64,000 nucleotides of DNA. Origin: G963663315 sp965204925. GTDB lineage: Bacteria > Pseudomonadota > Gammaproteobacteria > Arenicellales > Poriferihabitantaceae. Of the stretch, positions 26,693 to 36,205 are shown piece by piece. Every line of letters starts with the position of its first letter. Position 1 is the stretch's first letter. The notes under the pieces are model-generated. The model had not been told where the DNA came from, ran no database searches, and worked only from the letters and a program-made list of their open reading frames with translations. The DNA lies in the NCBI GenBank assembly GCA_965204925.1, contig OZ242021.1, positions 992,001 through 1,056,000 on the forward strand, read 5' to 3'. Made by a program: the position numbers and the translations under genes.

Positions 26693-27922
26693 ATGAAATT
26701 CGAAGGCATAATCCATCCCCTCTCTGTCCGGGAAGCCAGAAAACTTGCGCTTCATTCGCAAAGGGTGTTGACCGCCAATCGCCGCGGGAAGGCGATTGAC
26801 GCCACTTGCGAGGCAATAGAGCGCCTCGGATATGTCCAGATCGACACCATTTCGGTCATACAACGGGCCCACCACCACACTTTGTGGGTGCGCAATCCGC
26901 GTTATCGGCAAGAACATCTCGACCGCTTGATGCAACAAGGCAGAATTTTTGAATACTGGTCTCACGCAGCCGCCTTCTTGCCGATCCATGATTATCGATT
27001 TACATTGCCAATAAAGCGCGAATTCGCCAACGGCAAACGGTTGTGGTATGAATGCGATCCCGAAATCAGGCGCCGCGTGCTGGAGCGTATCACCGTGGAG
27101 GGCCCCCTGCAGTCCAGGGATTTTCGCGATCACGGCAAAAGACGGCTGCCGATGTGGCAGTGGAAACCGGCCAAAATCGCCCTCGAACAACTGTTCATGG
27201 AGGGTCGGCTCATGGTGGTTCGACGGGAGGGGTTCCAGAAAGTATACGACCTTGCGGAACGGGTCCTGCCTGACCGTGTGGACACTTCAATGCCGGAACG
27301 CAGCGAGTTCCTGCGTCACCTGATACTGCGTTACCTGGAAGCCCACGGCTATGGCAGCGCCTCGGAAATAGCTTATCTCCGGGACGGTCTGAAGCCAGCC
27401 GTCCACACCGAACTCATGGCGCTTGCAGAGAGTGGCGAAATCGTACCGGTGCAAATCGTGGGCAAAAACCCGGGGCCGGTCTCCTTTGCCTTGCCGGATT
27501 ACAGCGCTCTCCTCAACAAGCCGCTATCCCGTTCCAGGGTTCGGATCCTGTCTCCATTCGACAACCTCGTTATCCGGAGAAAAAGAATAAGCGCCCTGTT
27601 CGACTACGACTATCAGATTGAATGTTACGTTCCGGAGGGCAAACGCAAATATGGCTATTTTTGTCTTCCCGTTCTGTGGGACGGGGATCTGGTGGCGCGC
27701 ATGGACTGCAAGGCTGAACGCGCATCGCGCACCCTGATCGTCAGAAATATCGTGCTTGAACGGCGCATCAGGCGAGCCGATGCGTTCCATGCGGCTTTTG
27801 CCGCAACATTGAACGAATTCATGATATTCAACGATTGTGACGGCCTGCGCCTTCAAAAAGTACCTGACCGCGCGCTACGAAGTGTGCTTGAGCGCACTTT
27901 CGGTCGTGTCGTGCACAACTGA
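26693..27922 (+). CDS. YcaQ/AlkZ-type DNA glycosylase (HTH_42 family)
   Basis: 409 aa from ATG 26693, which has GGGGAGG 4 bases upstream. The N-terminal LGYVQIDTISVIQRAHHHTLW contains the Gln-x-Asp catalytic motif of YcaQ/AlkZ glycosylases that unhook interstrand crosslinks and alkylated bases. A winged-helix core follows (FEYWSHAAAFLPIHDYRF, GPLQSRDF, ALEQLFMEGRLMVVRR), then a C-terminal domain (ILSPFDNLVIRRKR). A DNA repair role is established for E. coli YcaQ; the same role is inferred here. The EamA transporter gene follows 11 bp later. Confidence 0.88.
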   Translation: MKFEGIIHPLSVREARKLALHSQRVLTANRRGKAIDATCEAIERLGYVQIDTISVIQRAHHHTLWVRNPRYRQEHLDRLMQQGRIFEYWSHAAAFLPIHDYRFTLPIKREFANGKRLWYECDPEIRRRVLERITVEGPLQSRDFRDHGKRRLPMWQWKPAKIALEQLFMEGRLMVVRREGFQKVYDLAERVLPDRVDTSMPERSEFLRHLILRYLEAHGYGSASEIAYLRDGLKPAVHTELMALAESGEIVPVQIVGKNPGPVSFALPDYSALLNKPLSRSRVRILSPFDNLVIRRKRISALFDYDYQIECYVPEGKRKYGYFCLPVLWDGDLVARMDCKAERASRTLIVRNIVLERRIRRADAFHAAFAATLNEFMIFNDCDGLRLQKVPDRALRSVLERTFGRVVHN

Positions 27923-27933
27923 AACCGTCGTCC

Positions 27934-28806
27934 GTGTTCCATTCCCTGTCCACACACAGCAAGGGCGTCATTATCACCGCGCTGGGGGTGCTTGCACTCA
28001 GTCCTGACGGATTGTTGAACAGACTGATTACCGCCGATGTGTTGACGATCACATTCTTCCGCGGGTTGTTTTACGGTTTCGGCATGTTGCTGGTACTGAC
28101 CATACACTACCGAACCCGCATAACCGCGGCGCTGTTCGGCATAGGATGGCCGGGCGCCTGTCTTGCTGCGCTGTATTTCGTCGGCAACCTCAGTTTCATT
28201 TACTCGATAACCCACACAGCGGTGGCCAACACCCTGTTTATTATCAGTACCACTCCCCTGTTCGCCGCATTGATATCGCGGCTGATCTTCAAGGAACGGG
28301 TGATGCGCCGGACATGGCTCGCGATATTGATCGCCGCGGCCGGGATTGCCGTCATTTGTTCCGGCAAAAGTATCATGCCGGACGCATCTGCCGGCAATAT
28401 TGCCGGACTGTTGGCCGCTCTCGCGCTGGCGGCCAGCTTCACCGTCGTCGCCAGGCATCGCAACATGGACTTGCTGCCTGCGTTTGTATTCGGCGGGCTC
28501 TTGTCCGCCGTGATTTTATTCCCGCTCGTATCTCCGACGCAGACATCCGCCAGTGATTTGAAATATCTGTTCCTGATGGGCTTCGTAATGCTGCCGGTGG
28601 CGGCCAGTTTGATGTTTATCGGCCCCAAATACATCAGCGCGCCCGAAGTCAGTCTGATGATGCTGCTCGAATCAGTCTTCGGACCGTTCTGGGTCTGGCT
28701 TGCGCTCGACGAATATCCCGGCAATCTGACTCTGGCCGGCGGCGCAATCGTACTCCTTACCCTTATTGTGCATGGCTGCTTCGGTATGCGCGATAACGAT
28801 CCTTGA
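27934..28806 (+). CDS. EamA/DMT family transporter
   Basis: 290 aa with ten hydrophobic helices in two five-helix repeats, typical of drug/metabolite exporters. The start is GTG at 27934 (MFHSLSTHSKG). Second-repeat landmarks are LAALALAASFTVVARH, the LLESVFGPFWVWLALDE segment and GGAIVLLTLI. The substrate is unknown. It lies 11 bp behind the glycosylase gene and is probably co-transcribed with it. It converges on the GTPase gene. Confidence 0.85.
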   Translation: MFHSLSTHSKGVIITALGVLALSPDGLLNRLITADVLTITFFRGLFYGFGMLLVLTIHYRTRITAALFGIGWPGACLAALYFVGNLSFIYSITHTAVANTLFIISTTPLFAALISRLIFKERVMRRTWLAILIAAAGIAVICSGKSIMPDASAGNIAGLLAALALAASFTVVARHRNMDLLPAFVFGGLLSAVILFPLVSPTQTSASDLKYLFLMGFVMLPVAASLMFIGPKYISAPEVSLMMLLESVFGPFWVWLALDEYPGNLTLAGGAIVLLTLIVHGCFGMRDNDP

Positions 28807-28890
28807 TAACCACTGCTTCCCTCTGTGCATGTCCGAATGCCATTGCCCGATGGTTGACCATGTTATTTCCTGTATGCGTCCGATGCAGGA

Positions 28891-29730
28891 TTATGCCGGC
28901 GCTTCCCAGGTAATGCGCCCCAATCTGCCGTCCCGGATATCGGAGATGATCGCTTTGGCTGCCCGCTCAAGATCCACTTTTCCACCCGCAGCCAGACATC
29001 CTCGCCGCCGTCCCGCATCCGTCAAAATCTGCTGTTGCGTCCTGGTACCGATTTCTTCGAGCTTGTATCGTTCAGCCAGACTTGCAGCATGGTTATCCTT
29101 CAGGTAACGAAGCGCAAACAGCGCGATTTCGATATGGGAGATGGCCGTGTCCCGGATCGCCCCGGTCACCGCCAGACGATACCCGGCATTTCGATTCTCA
29201 ATGTTCGGCCACATCATTCCCGGGGTGTCCAGCAAAACGAAATCCGGCCGAATCCCGATCCATTGCTGTTGCCGGGTAAGCGCAGGTTGATTCCCCGTTT
29301 TGGCAACGACCCGGCCTGCCAGACGATTGATCAGGGTCGACTTGCCTACATTGGGAATCCCCATCACCATGGCCGTGATTCGTTCACGGGAGCCGCCATT
29401 GTCAACATACAATTTGCGGCACAAGCCGGGCACCCGGGCCGCGTCGCGGCCATTTCGCAAGTCTGCCAGCACAACCCGCATACCCGCATGAGACTCGTAA
29501 AACCTTTGCCAGGCCTCATTCATCTCGCGGTCCGACAGATCTGTTTTCGTCATCACCCGGAGACAGGGTTTGTCTCCCCGCAACCGCGCCAGCATCGGGT
29601 TGGCGCTGCTTGACGGAATGCGTCCATCCAGTAGCTCGATGAACACATCAACCCTGGAAAAAACCTCCCGAATCTCCCGGCTGGCCCTGTTCATGTGGCC
29701 CGGAAACCACTGTATGCGCTGATCGGTCAT
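28891..29730 (-). CDS. rbgA: Ribosome biogenesis GTPase RbgA/YlqF
   Basis: Circularly permuted GTPase that assists late assembly of the large ribosomal subunit. Motif order is permuted as expected: G4 (VMTKTDLSD) comes before G1 (GIPNVGKSTLINRL) and G3 (LLDTPGMMWP). The N-terminus IQWFPGHMNRASREI is diagnostic. ATG 29730 (MTDQRIQWFPGHM) gives 279 aa; an upstream in-frame start at 29781 adds unconserved residues and overlaps the TANGO2-like gene. Confidence 0.92.
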   Translation of the reverse strand: MTDQRIQWFPGHMNRASREIREVFSRVDVFIELLDGRIPSSSANPMLARLRGDKPCLRVMTKTDLSDREMNEAWQRFYESHAGMRVVLADLRNGRDAARVPGLCRKLYVDNGGSRERITAMVMGIPNVGKSTLINRLAGRVVAKTGNQPALTRQQQWIGIRPDFVLLDTPGMMWPNIENRNAGYRLAVTGAIRDTAISHIEIALFALRYLKDNHAASLAERYKLEEIGTRTQQQILTDAGRRRGCLAAGGKVDLERAAKAIISDIRDGRLGRITWEAPA

Positions 29731-29795
29731 CCGCTCAGCCGTGGATGCCAATACCGGCATTTCGTGAAACCCGGCTGTCAATCTGGCATAATGCC

Positions 29796-30572
29796 ATGCC
29801 TGTGTGTATATTATTTCTCGCCATTAACCGGCATCCCGAGTACCCGTTGATTATTGCGGCCAACCGCGATGAATACCATGATCGTCCGAGTCGGACCATG
29901 CACTATTGGCCCGACTATCCGCAAATACTGGCCGGACGCGATACCAACAAGGGCGGAAGCTGGCTTGGAGTCAATCATAAAGGCAGTTTCTGTGCAGTCA
30001 CAAACTTCCGCACCGGAGCGCCCCCTGTCGCCGACAGGCAAAGCCGGGGCAATCTGGTCTTCAAGTTTCTGGCCAATGATTCCGGCGGCGCGGCGCGGGA
30101 CAATTTCACGGAATACCTGAAACGTCATTGTAACCGATTTAATCCGTTCAATCTTGTATTTGGCAACCGCACCGCCGTACGGGTCTTTTGCAGCCGCGAC
30201 AAGTCGTTGAAAACGCTGTCCGACGGTTATCACAGTGTCTCCAACGGCTACATCGATCAGGAATGGCCGAAGATGTCTTGCGGAGTGAGGAAACTGACCG
30301 AAATCGTCGAAAAGAGATCGGCAATCAGCATGGATGAATTGAGCGAAATCATGCACGATCAGACCACGGCGGGGGACGACCAGCCGGCGGGCGCCGGATC
30401 GGACAGAGAGTTCGAACGACTCGTTTCGTCTGTCTTTATCTGCGGCGATGACTACGGCACGCGCGCCACAACCTGTCTGTTATATCGCGCGCGGACAATC
30501 ACGGCGCATGAAATCAATTATGACCGTCGGGGACAAAGTATCGGACGCCGGATATTCACGCTGGCCGCCTGA
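29796..30572 (+). CDS. NRDE (TANGO2-like) family protein
   Basis: 258 aa from ATG 29796 (MPVCILFLAINRHP). The near-terminal Cys and the ANRDEYHDRPS motif define the NRDE/TANGO2 family, followed by LAGRDTNKGGSWLGVN and FCAVTNFR. Bacterial homologues have been linked to haem trafficking, and the N-terminal Cys suggests a possible Ntn-hydrolase-like fold; neither is shown for this protein. It diverges from rbgA. The FAD oxidoreductase gene begins 54 bp downstream. Confidence 0.85.
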   Translation: MPVCILFLAINRHPEYPLIIAANRDEYHDRPSRTMHYWPDYPQILAGRDTNKGGSWLGVNHKGSFCAVTNFRTGAPPVADRQSRGNLVFKFLANDSGGAARDNFTEYLKRHCNRFNPFNLVFGNRTAVRVFCSRDKSLKTLSDGYHSVSNGYIDQEWPKMSCGVRKLTEIVEKRSAISMDELSEIMHDQTTAGDDQPAGAGSDREFERLVSSVFICGDDYGTRATTCLLYRARTITAHEINYDRRGQSIGRRIFTLAA

Positions 30573-30626
30573 GTACACCCCCGTCAATCACCCAACAGTT
30601 AAACGGCAGGAACGGGGCAAGAGAAC

Positions 30627-31874
30627 ATGGGCGAGATGAAACGGCATGTCGCTGTTATCGGCGCCGGGATCATCGGGGTAAGCTGCGCGCTGTGGCTCCG
30701 TAAAAAGGGATTCGAGGTGACACTGGCCGATGGCAATGAACCGGGGTCGATCACCTCTTCGGGCAATGCCTGCACGTTCGCCGATTATGGCTGCGTCCCG
30801 GTTAATGACCGCGGCTTGTTGCGGCGGTTGCCGTCCTTGATGTTTCGCCGGGACAGTCCATTACGCATCGATCTCCGGTACGCCCTTACCCACCTGCCGT
30901 GGATGCTGTCATTCCTCAGGCACTGTCAGGAGCACAAGGTGCAAAAAACGATCAAGGCGCTGAACATGATTCTGAAGGAAACCCATGCCGGACTGGACCC
31001 CCTCATTTCCATGACCGGAACCAGCGACCTGATTGCTGCCAACGGCTGTATGCAGGTTTATCAAAGCGCCGCGGAGTTTGAAAAAGACCGTACCCGCCAC
31101 CAGGCCTGGGCAGACCACGGCATCCGGCATTTTGCAATCAACCGGGATGAAATCATCGATCTCGAGCCCAACCTAAACCGCAGATTTGAAAGAGGCGTTA
31201 TTTTCAGAGACACCCGGCAGACTCTCAACCCGCAAGCTCTGGTAACCCGGTTTTTCCGGCGCTTCCTGGAAATGGGGGGAAATTTCGTTTCCGACCACGC
31301 CCGTGGTATTACCCATACCCCGAACGGCATCCGCATTCACCTCCACAACAAGAACCCGCTCATGGCGCAGCGGGTCGTGATCAGTTGTGGCGCGTTTTCC
31401 GGGCAGATCAGGGGTTGCGGCACACAAACCCTCCCTCTGGATACGGAGAGAGGCTATCACATTCAGTATGCCGGCCTGCAAAATATGGTCAACCGCCCCG
31501 TGACCTGGGTCGAGAGCGGATTTTATGTGGCGCCGATGAACGAGGGGCTGCGCTGTGCCGGTACCGTAGAGGTCGCCGGATTATCGCCCGTAAAAAACCG
31601 CAAGGTCCTCGACTACATGGCTCGCAAATCCCGACAAATACTGGATCTGCCGAACCGTCCGACCTCCGATTGGCTTGGCTTCCGGCCCACCATGCCGGAT
31701 TCGCTGCCCGTAATCGGCCCCGCGGTCGACTCGCCCGACACCTGGTACGCCTTTGGCCATCATCATCTCGGCCTCACGCTCGCGGGCATAACAGGCAAGC
31801 TGATCGCAGAATTGATCGCAGGAGAAACACCCTGCATGGACATACAACCATTCTCCCCGTCCCGTTTCAATTGA
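30627..31874 (+). CDS. FAD-dependent D-amino-acid dehydrogenase-like oxidoreductase (DadA type)
   Basis: 415 aa. N-terminal dinucleotide-binding motif GAGIIGVSCALWLRKKG, then DAO-fold blocks, ending with DWLGFRPTMPDSLPVIG and FGHHHLGLTLAGITGKL. Such enzymes oxidise D-amino acids, including cis-4-hydroxy-D-proline, at the membrane. In this window it could follow the epimerase at 1123-2120 in hydroxyproline use, but it lies 28 kb away, so this is only a suggestion. ATG 30627 has GGGGCAAG upstream; ATG 30636 (MKRHVAVIG) is the alternative. The ureohydrolase gene follows. Confidence 0.83.
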   Translation: MGEMKRHVAVIGAGIIGVSCALWLRKKGFEVTLADGNEPGSITSSGNACTFADYGCVPVNDRGLLRRLPSLMFRRDSPLRIDLRYALTHLPWMLSFLRHCQEHKVQKTIKALNMILKETHAGLDPLISMTGTSDLIAANGCMQVYQSAAEFEKDRTRHQAWADHGIRHFAINRDEIIDLEPNLNRRFERGVIFRDTRQTLNPQALVTRFFRRFLEMGGNFVSDHARGITHTPNGIRIHLHNKNPLMAQRVVISCGAFSGQIRGCGTQTLPLDTERGYHIQYAGLQNMVNRPVTWVESGFYVAPMNEGLRCAGTVEVAGLSPVKNRKVLDYMARKSRQILDLPNRPTSDWLGFRPTMPDSLPVIGPAVDSPDTWYAFGHHHLGLTLAGITGKLIAELIAGETPCMDIQPFSPSRFN

Positions 31875-31984
31875 TGCAGGCCCGATGTATACTATCCCGA
31901 CCCGTAAAGAGACGCCGATATGGAGCTTTTCCGAAAAATGCCTGACCCTGTAATCGTCCTCGCTGCAATAACGGAAACAGAATC

Positions 31985-32986
31985 ATGACCGACCCGACCG
32001 CGCAAAGTCGACTGGATGCTATGGTCCAGGGCCTGTTTTGGTGGGGGATCCCTACCTTGTTTCGTTGCCCCCACGACCCCGATCCGGCCAATTGCGACAT
32101 CGCCCTGGCAGGCGTGCCCCACAGTACCGGCAACGGCACCACCCTGCACGACCAGCACCTTGGCCCAAGGGCGGTACGTGATGTTTCAGCCTTGGGACGG
32201 CGAGTGCACAAGGCCTTCGGCATCGATCCATGGAATCTGGTCCGCATTCATGATCTCGGTGACGTGGCGCTGCCCGAACTGAACGATAACGAAGCCAGTA
32301 TCCAGCGAATGACCGATTTTTTCCGGCGGGTGGACCGGGCGGGGGCGCGCCCGGTATCAATTGGCGGGGACCATGCAATCACCGGCGGCATCCTCCAGGC
32401 CATAGCCGGCCCCGGCGCCGCACTGACAGGCGGCCGCCCGGTCAGTCTGCTGCATTTTGACGCCCACACCGATGCTTTCGATCACATTGAGCACTTTTTC
32501 GGCGCCCGGAAGTCTGCCGCCCACTGGGCAAGCTATCTCGTCCGCGACGGCCGCGTGGACCCCCATACCAGTGTGCAGATTGGCATTCGCGGCAATCCCC
32601 GTACCCTGGACTGGCTGGAACCAAGCTACAACCTTGGCTATGAGGTCATCGACATTGACCGTTTACGCGAGATCGGAATCGGGGAAGCCATACGAATCGT
32701 GCGCGCTCGTCTCGGCGACAACCCGGTGTACATCACCTTTGATTTGGACTGCCTGGACCCCACGGTGGCCCCCGGCGTTGCCAACATCGAGGCCGGGGTC
32801 GAGGGTCTCCGTATCAACGAAGTCATGTCGGTACTGCGCGCGGCGCGCGGCCTCAATGTCATTGGCGGTGATGTGGTCTGCCTGATGCCCACATGGGATT
32901 CGCCGAACCGGATCACAGCGCTCGTCGCCGTCGCCGTGATGTTTGAAATGATCACCCTGATCGCCGAACAGGTGGATAAAGACTGA
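31985..32986 (+). CDS. Agmatinase/arginase family ureohydrolase
   Basis: 333 aa Mn-dependent hydrolase that removes urea from a guanidino compound. Metal-binding blocks are SIGGDHAITGG, LLHFDAHTDAF and YITFDLDCLDPTVAPG, all with expected His/Asp ligands. The region after the third block (VANIEAGVEG) and VVCLMPTWD differ from standard agmatinase, so guanidinobutyrate or guanidinopropionate are also possible substrates. Agmatine cleavage would make putrescine and fits the polyamine transporter at 8-12 kb. It converges with the cold-shock gene; their ends lie inside a 17-bp tandem duplication. Confidence 0.87.
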   Translation: MTDPTAQSRLDAMVQGLFWWGIPTLFRCPHDPDPANCDIALAGVPHSTGNGTTLHDQHLGPRAVRDVSALGRRVHKAFGIDPWNLVRIHDLGDVALPELNDNEASIQRMTDFFRRVDRAGARPVSIGGDHAITGGILQAIAGPGAALTGGRPVSLLHFDAHTDAFDHIEHFFGARKSAAHWASYLVRDGRVDPHTSVQIGIRGNPRTLDWLEPSYNLGYEVIDIDRLREIGIGEAIRIVRARLGDNPVYITFDLDCLDPTVAPGVANIEAGVEGLRINEVMSVLRAARGLNVIGGDVVCLMPTWDSPNRITALVAVAVMFEMITLIAEQVDKD

Positions 32987-33015
32987 TCCACAGTAACTAC
33001 TGATCCACGGTAACT
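32982..33015. repeat. 17-bp tandem duplication between convergent gene ends
   Basis: ACTGATCCACAGTAACT (32982-32998) is followed without gap by ACTGATCCACGGTAACT (32999-33015), 16/17 identical. The first unit holds the ureohydrolase TGA stop; the second reaches the cold-shock stop codon at 33014. Confidence 0.85.
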
Positions 33016-33226
33016 AAAGGGGGGTGACGTTCTCCGCCTGGGGGCCCCTCTCCCCATTGGTTATTTCGAACGTTACCTGCTGGCCATCATGCAACGTTTT
33101 TCTGCCTTCGCCATTGATTGCGCGATAGTGAACAAAAACATCCGCCTCTCCTTCCCTTTTGATAAAGCCAAAGCCTTTGGCATCGTTGAACCATTTTACA
33201 GTTCCGGTTACCAGATTACCTGACAT
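33014..33226 (-). CDS. CspA-family cold-shock protein
   Basis: 70 aa single cold-shock domain that binds single-stranded RNA/DNA and melts secondary structure. RNP1 is KGFGFIKRE and RNP2 is VFVHYRAI; the N-terminus is GTVKWFNDAKGFGFI. Typical length and no extra domain. A long AT-rich leader of over 100 bases lies between its start and the plausible promoter at 33348-33376, as in cspA-type genes. Cold induction is possible but not shown. Confidence 0.95.
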   Translation of the reverse strand: MSGNLVTGTVKWFNDAKGFGFIKREGEADVFVHYRAINGEGRKTLHDGQQVTFEITNGERGPQAENVTPL

Positions 33227-33347
33227 ACTAACCTCTTGCTTCTATGAGTGAACCGCCAGACGGCTGAAAAAGCCAACTTTCCGACAAAGCCGTCTTCGAA
33301 CAATACGGAAGAAGATACAAACGATTTCACCACCGTATCAGCGGGGG

Positions 33348-33376
33348 AGTGTAGCACCTTTATAAACAATGCAATA
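33348..33376 (-). promoter_or_regulatory. Candidate promoter of the cold-shock gene
   Basis: On the minus strand, TATTGC (33376-33371) and TACACT (33353-33348) are 17 bp apart in an AT-rich stretch. Use of this promoter would give a leader of about 115 nt before the ATG at 33226. The -35 match is weak. The rest of the 195-bp gap to proS holds no gene. Confidence 0.35.
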
Positions 33377-33421
33377 AATTTTTTTGACATCCCGATTAAT
33401 TGAATTTAGCGGACAGCAGAA

Positions 33422-35134
33422 TCAATCCAGCCCGCGCAGGGTGTCGACCAGCGACTCGACAGGGATATTTTCATTTCTGCCGGTCGCGCGATCGTGATAT
33501 TCAACGACACCGCGCCCGAGACCGCGCTCGCCCACCGTAACACGGTGGGGAATGCCCAGCAACTCCATATCGGCAAACATCACACCCGGTCTCTCGTCGC
33601 GGTCATCCAGCAGCGCCTCAATGCCGGCCTGCTGTAATTCGCGGTAAAGCATGTCGACCGTGTTGCGTACACGCTCCGATTTTTTGATGCCGACGGGCAC
33701 AATAGCGACCTGAAAAGGCGCAATCGTTTGTGGCCAGACAATGCCCCTGTCATCGTGATTCTGTTCTATCGCGGCAGCGATAACACGGGTAACGCCGATT
33801 CCATAGCAACCCATTGCCATTTCAACAGGCCTGCCGGTCTCGTCCAGCGCCGTAGCGCCCATCGCCTTGCTGTACTTCGTGCCCAGTTGAAAAATATGCC
33901 CGACCTCAACCCCGCGGGCGATCGTGATCGCGCCGGCGCCGTCCGGACTCGGGTCGCCTTCCACCACATTGCGAATATCGGCCACCTCACCGGGTTCGAC
34001 ATCCCGCTTCCAGTTGATACCGAAATAGTGCTTGTCGTCGATATTGGCTCCGGCGCCAAAGTCGGACATTTCGGCAACACTGCGGTCAACAATAAACGGA
34101 ATGGGCAGATTGATTGGGCCCAGCGAACCGGGGCCGGCCCCGATAACATCCCGTATCACCTCACTGTCCGCCATTTTCAGCGGCGCTGCAACCTGCCGGA
34201 GCTTTTCAGCCTTGACCGGATTGAGTTCATGATCTCCTCGCACCAGCAATGCAACCACCGGGGATTCACACTGATCCGAGGCCTCAACGACCAGGGTCTT
34301 GATCGTTTTCTCTATCGGCAACCCGAACCGTTCGACGAGATCGGCTATCGTTCTGACGCCGGGCGTGTCGACCAGCGTCATTTCTTCCCTGGGCGGGGCG
34401 CGCTTCGCCGCCGGAGCCACGGCTTCGGCCAGATCGATATTGGCGGCGTAGCGGCCGTCGCTGGAAAACGCGATCACGTCTTCGCCCGACTCCGCCAATA
34501 CATGAAATTCATGGGAAGTGTGACCGCCAATACTCCCCGAATCGGCAGCCACAACCCGGTAACGCAACCCCAGACGGTCAAAAATCGCACAATATGTCTG
34601 ATACATGACATCGTAGGTTTGCTGGAGCGAGGCCTGATCCGTATGGAAGGAATAGGCATCCTTCATGATAAATTCACGACCGCGCATGACCCCGAACCGG
34701 GGGCGGATTTCGTCTCTGAACTTGGTCTGTATCTGATAGAAGTTCATCGGTAACTGGCGGTAACTGCGGATCTCGTTCCTGACCAGCGAGGTGATAATTT
34801 CCTCGTGGGTCGGCCCGAGACAAAAGTCGCGCTCGTGACGGTCCTTGAAGCGCAATAACTCAGGGCCATATTCCTGCCACCGCCCGGACACATTCCACAA
34901 CTCTGCGGGCTGCACACCCGGTAACAACACCTGCTGGGCGCCCGAACGATCCATTTCCTCGCATACTATAGCCTCTACCTTGCGCAGTACCCGCATGCCC
35001 AGGGGCAGCCAGCTGTATATACCCGCTGCCGTCTTTCGAATCAGTCCCGCCCGCAGCATGAGCTTGTGGGATACGACCTCTGCGTCAGCAGGCTTTTCCC
35101 TGAGGGTTGCCAATAACAGTTTCGAGGTACGCAT
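33422..35134 (-). CDS. proS: Prolyl-tRNA synthetase (bacterial type with editing insertion)
   Basis: 570 aa class II synthetase that charges tRNA-Pro. N-terminal RTSKLLLATLREKPADAEV, motif 2 region RFGVMRGREFIMKDAYSFH and motif 3 YGIGVTRVIAAAIEQ. The INS editing domain lies between (about residues 220-390; DLVERFGLPIEKTIKTLVV, LVRGDHELNPVKAEKL). The C-terminal anticodon-binding domain starts near FQVAIVPVGIKKS. The length matches E. coli ProS (572). It is followed by the cold-shock gene on the same strand with its own apparent promoter. Confidence 0.96.
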   Translation of the reverse strand: MRTSKLLLATLREKPADAEVVSHKLMLRAGLIRKTAAGIYSWLPLGMRVLRKVEAIVCEEMDRSGAQQVLLPGVQPAELWNVSGRWQEYGPELLRFKDRHERDFCLGPTHEEIITSLVRNEIRSYRQLPMNFYQIQTKFRDEIRPRFGVMRGREFIMKDAYSFHTDQASLQQTYDVMYQTYCAIFDRLGLRYRVVAADSGSIGGHTSHEFHVLAESGEDVIAFSSDGRYAANIDLAEAVAPAAKRAPPREEMTLVDTPGVRTIADLVERFGLPIEKTIKTLVVEASDQCESPVVALLVRGDHELNPVKAEKLRQVAAPLKMADSEVIRDVIGAGPGSLGPINLPIPFIVDRSVAEMSDFGAGANIDDKHYFGINWKRDVEPGEVADIRNVVEGDPSPDGAGAITIARGVEVGHIFQLGTKYSKAMGATALDETGRPVEMAMGCYGIGVTRVIAAAIEQNHDDRGIVWPQTIAPFQVAIVPVGIKKSERVRNTVDMLYRELQQAGIEALLDDRDERPGVMFADMELLGIPHRVTVGERGLGRGVVEYHDRATGRNENIPVESLVDTLRGLD

Positions 35135-35226
35135 GACGTTTACAGGTGGGACGGGAGGCGTTATTTCGGGGGGTTATACTTGCATTTCACGATATATGCA
35201 AATACCGCGAACCTGAACGCTTCTTC

Positions 35227-36201
35227 TCAGGCGGCGGTAAATGACTCGCGGAAAAAGCGCAACCAGTTCAGCCCCATTACTTTTTCGATATCCTCACGGC
35301 CCAATCCGGCTTCCTCCAGGCCGTGGATAATATTGCCAAAATGCGCGGCGTTGCCGAACCATTGCGGCTGGGCGGGCCAGCCGGCATTGGATGCCGTTCC
35401 CTCACCATAGTCGGTGACCTTGCTCCAGCGCCCGTTGCGCATCCAGGTTACGACCGAGTCCGGCTGATCCTGGCATAAATCCGAACCGATACCGATATGG
35501 TCAATACCGATCAACGAAGCGGTATCGCAAACCATTCTACAGAACTCTTGCAACGAGCAATCCGATCCCCCTTTCAGGTGAAACGGGTACAGGCTGAAGC
35601 CGAGCATACCCCCGCTTTCCCCGAGCGCCCTGAGCACGGCGTCCGATTTGTTGCGCAGGGCCGGTTCAAAAGAGGACGGGTTCGCATGGGTAATGGCGAT
35701 CGGACGGTCGGAAATTTCAATCGCCTCAAGAGTGGAGCGTTCGGCGCTGTGCGACATGTCTACAACCATGCCGACACGATTCATTTCCCGGATTATCTGC
35801 CTGCCGAAGCGGGTAATGCCGGGGTCGTTCTGTTCATAACAGCCGGTCGCGAGCAGGCTCTGATTATTATAGCTGAGCTGCATGAAACGCACCCCGAGCG
35901 CGTGAAAGATTTCCACAAGGTGATAATCATCCTCGATCGGAGAGCAGTTCTGAAACCCGAAGATAACGGCTATGCGGTTGTTTTTTCTGGCTTCCAGAAC
36001 CGCTTCTGCACAGTCCGCCCTGACAATCAGGTCACCGTGTTGCTCGAACAGCCCGTTCCATGCGCCGATATTTCTCAAGACCTCGACACAGGTCTCATGA
36101 TAGGCAATGGTGACGTGGACACAATTCAAGCCCCCCGCGCGCATCTGCTCGAAGATTTTTCGGCTCCAGTTGGAGTACTGCAACCCATCGATAATCAACA
36201 C
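35227..36201 (-). CDS. Membrane dipeptidase family (peptidase M19) protein
   Basis: 324 aa zinc-dependent amidohydrolase-fold dipeptidase. Landmarks: IIDGLQYSNW (the first ligand site, usually D-x-H-x-D, reads DGLQ here, so one canonical metal site looks altered), FGFQNCSPIEDD (conserved Glu), VDMSHSAERSTLEA and ITHANPS (His ligands), and IGIGSDLCQD. No signal peptide. Only 4 bp separate it from the aldehyde dehydrogenase gene upstream, so the two form an operon. Relatives act on dipeptides or on dehydropeptides; the altered first motif leaves the substrate open. Confidence 0.82.
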   Translation of the reverse strand: MLIIDGLQYSNWSRKIFEQMRAGGLNCVHVTIAYHETCVEVLRNIGAWNGLFEQHGDLIVRADCAEAVLEARKNNRIAVIFGFQNCSPIEDDYHLVEIFHALGVRFMQLSYNNQSLLATGCYEQNDPGITRFGRQIIREMNRVGMVVDMSHSAERSTLEAIEISDRPIAITHANPSSFEPALRNKSDAVLRALGESGGMLGFSLYPFHLKGGSDCSLQEFCRMVCDTASLIGIDHIGIGSDLCQDQPDSVVTWMRNGRWSKVTDYGEGTASNAGWPAQPQWFGNAAHFGNIIHGLEEAGLGREDIEKVMGLNWLRFFRESFTAA

Positions 36202-36205
36202 GGCT

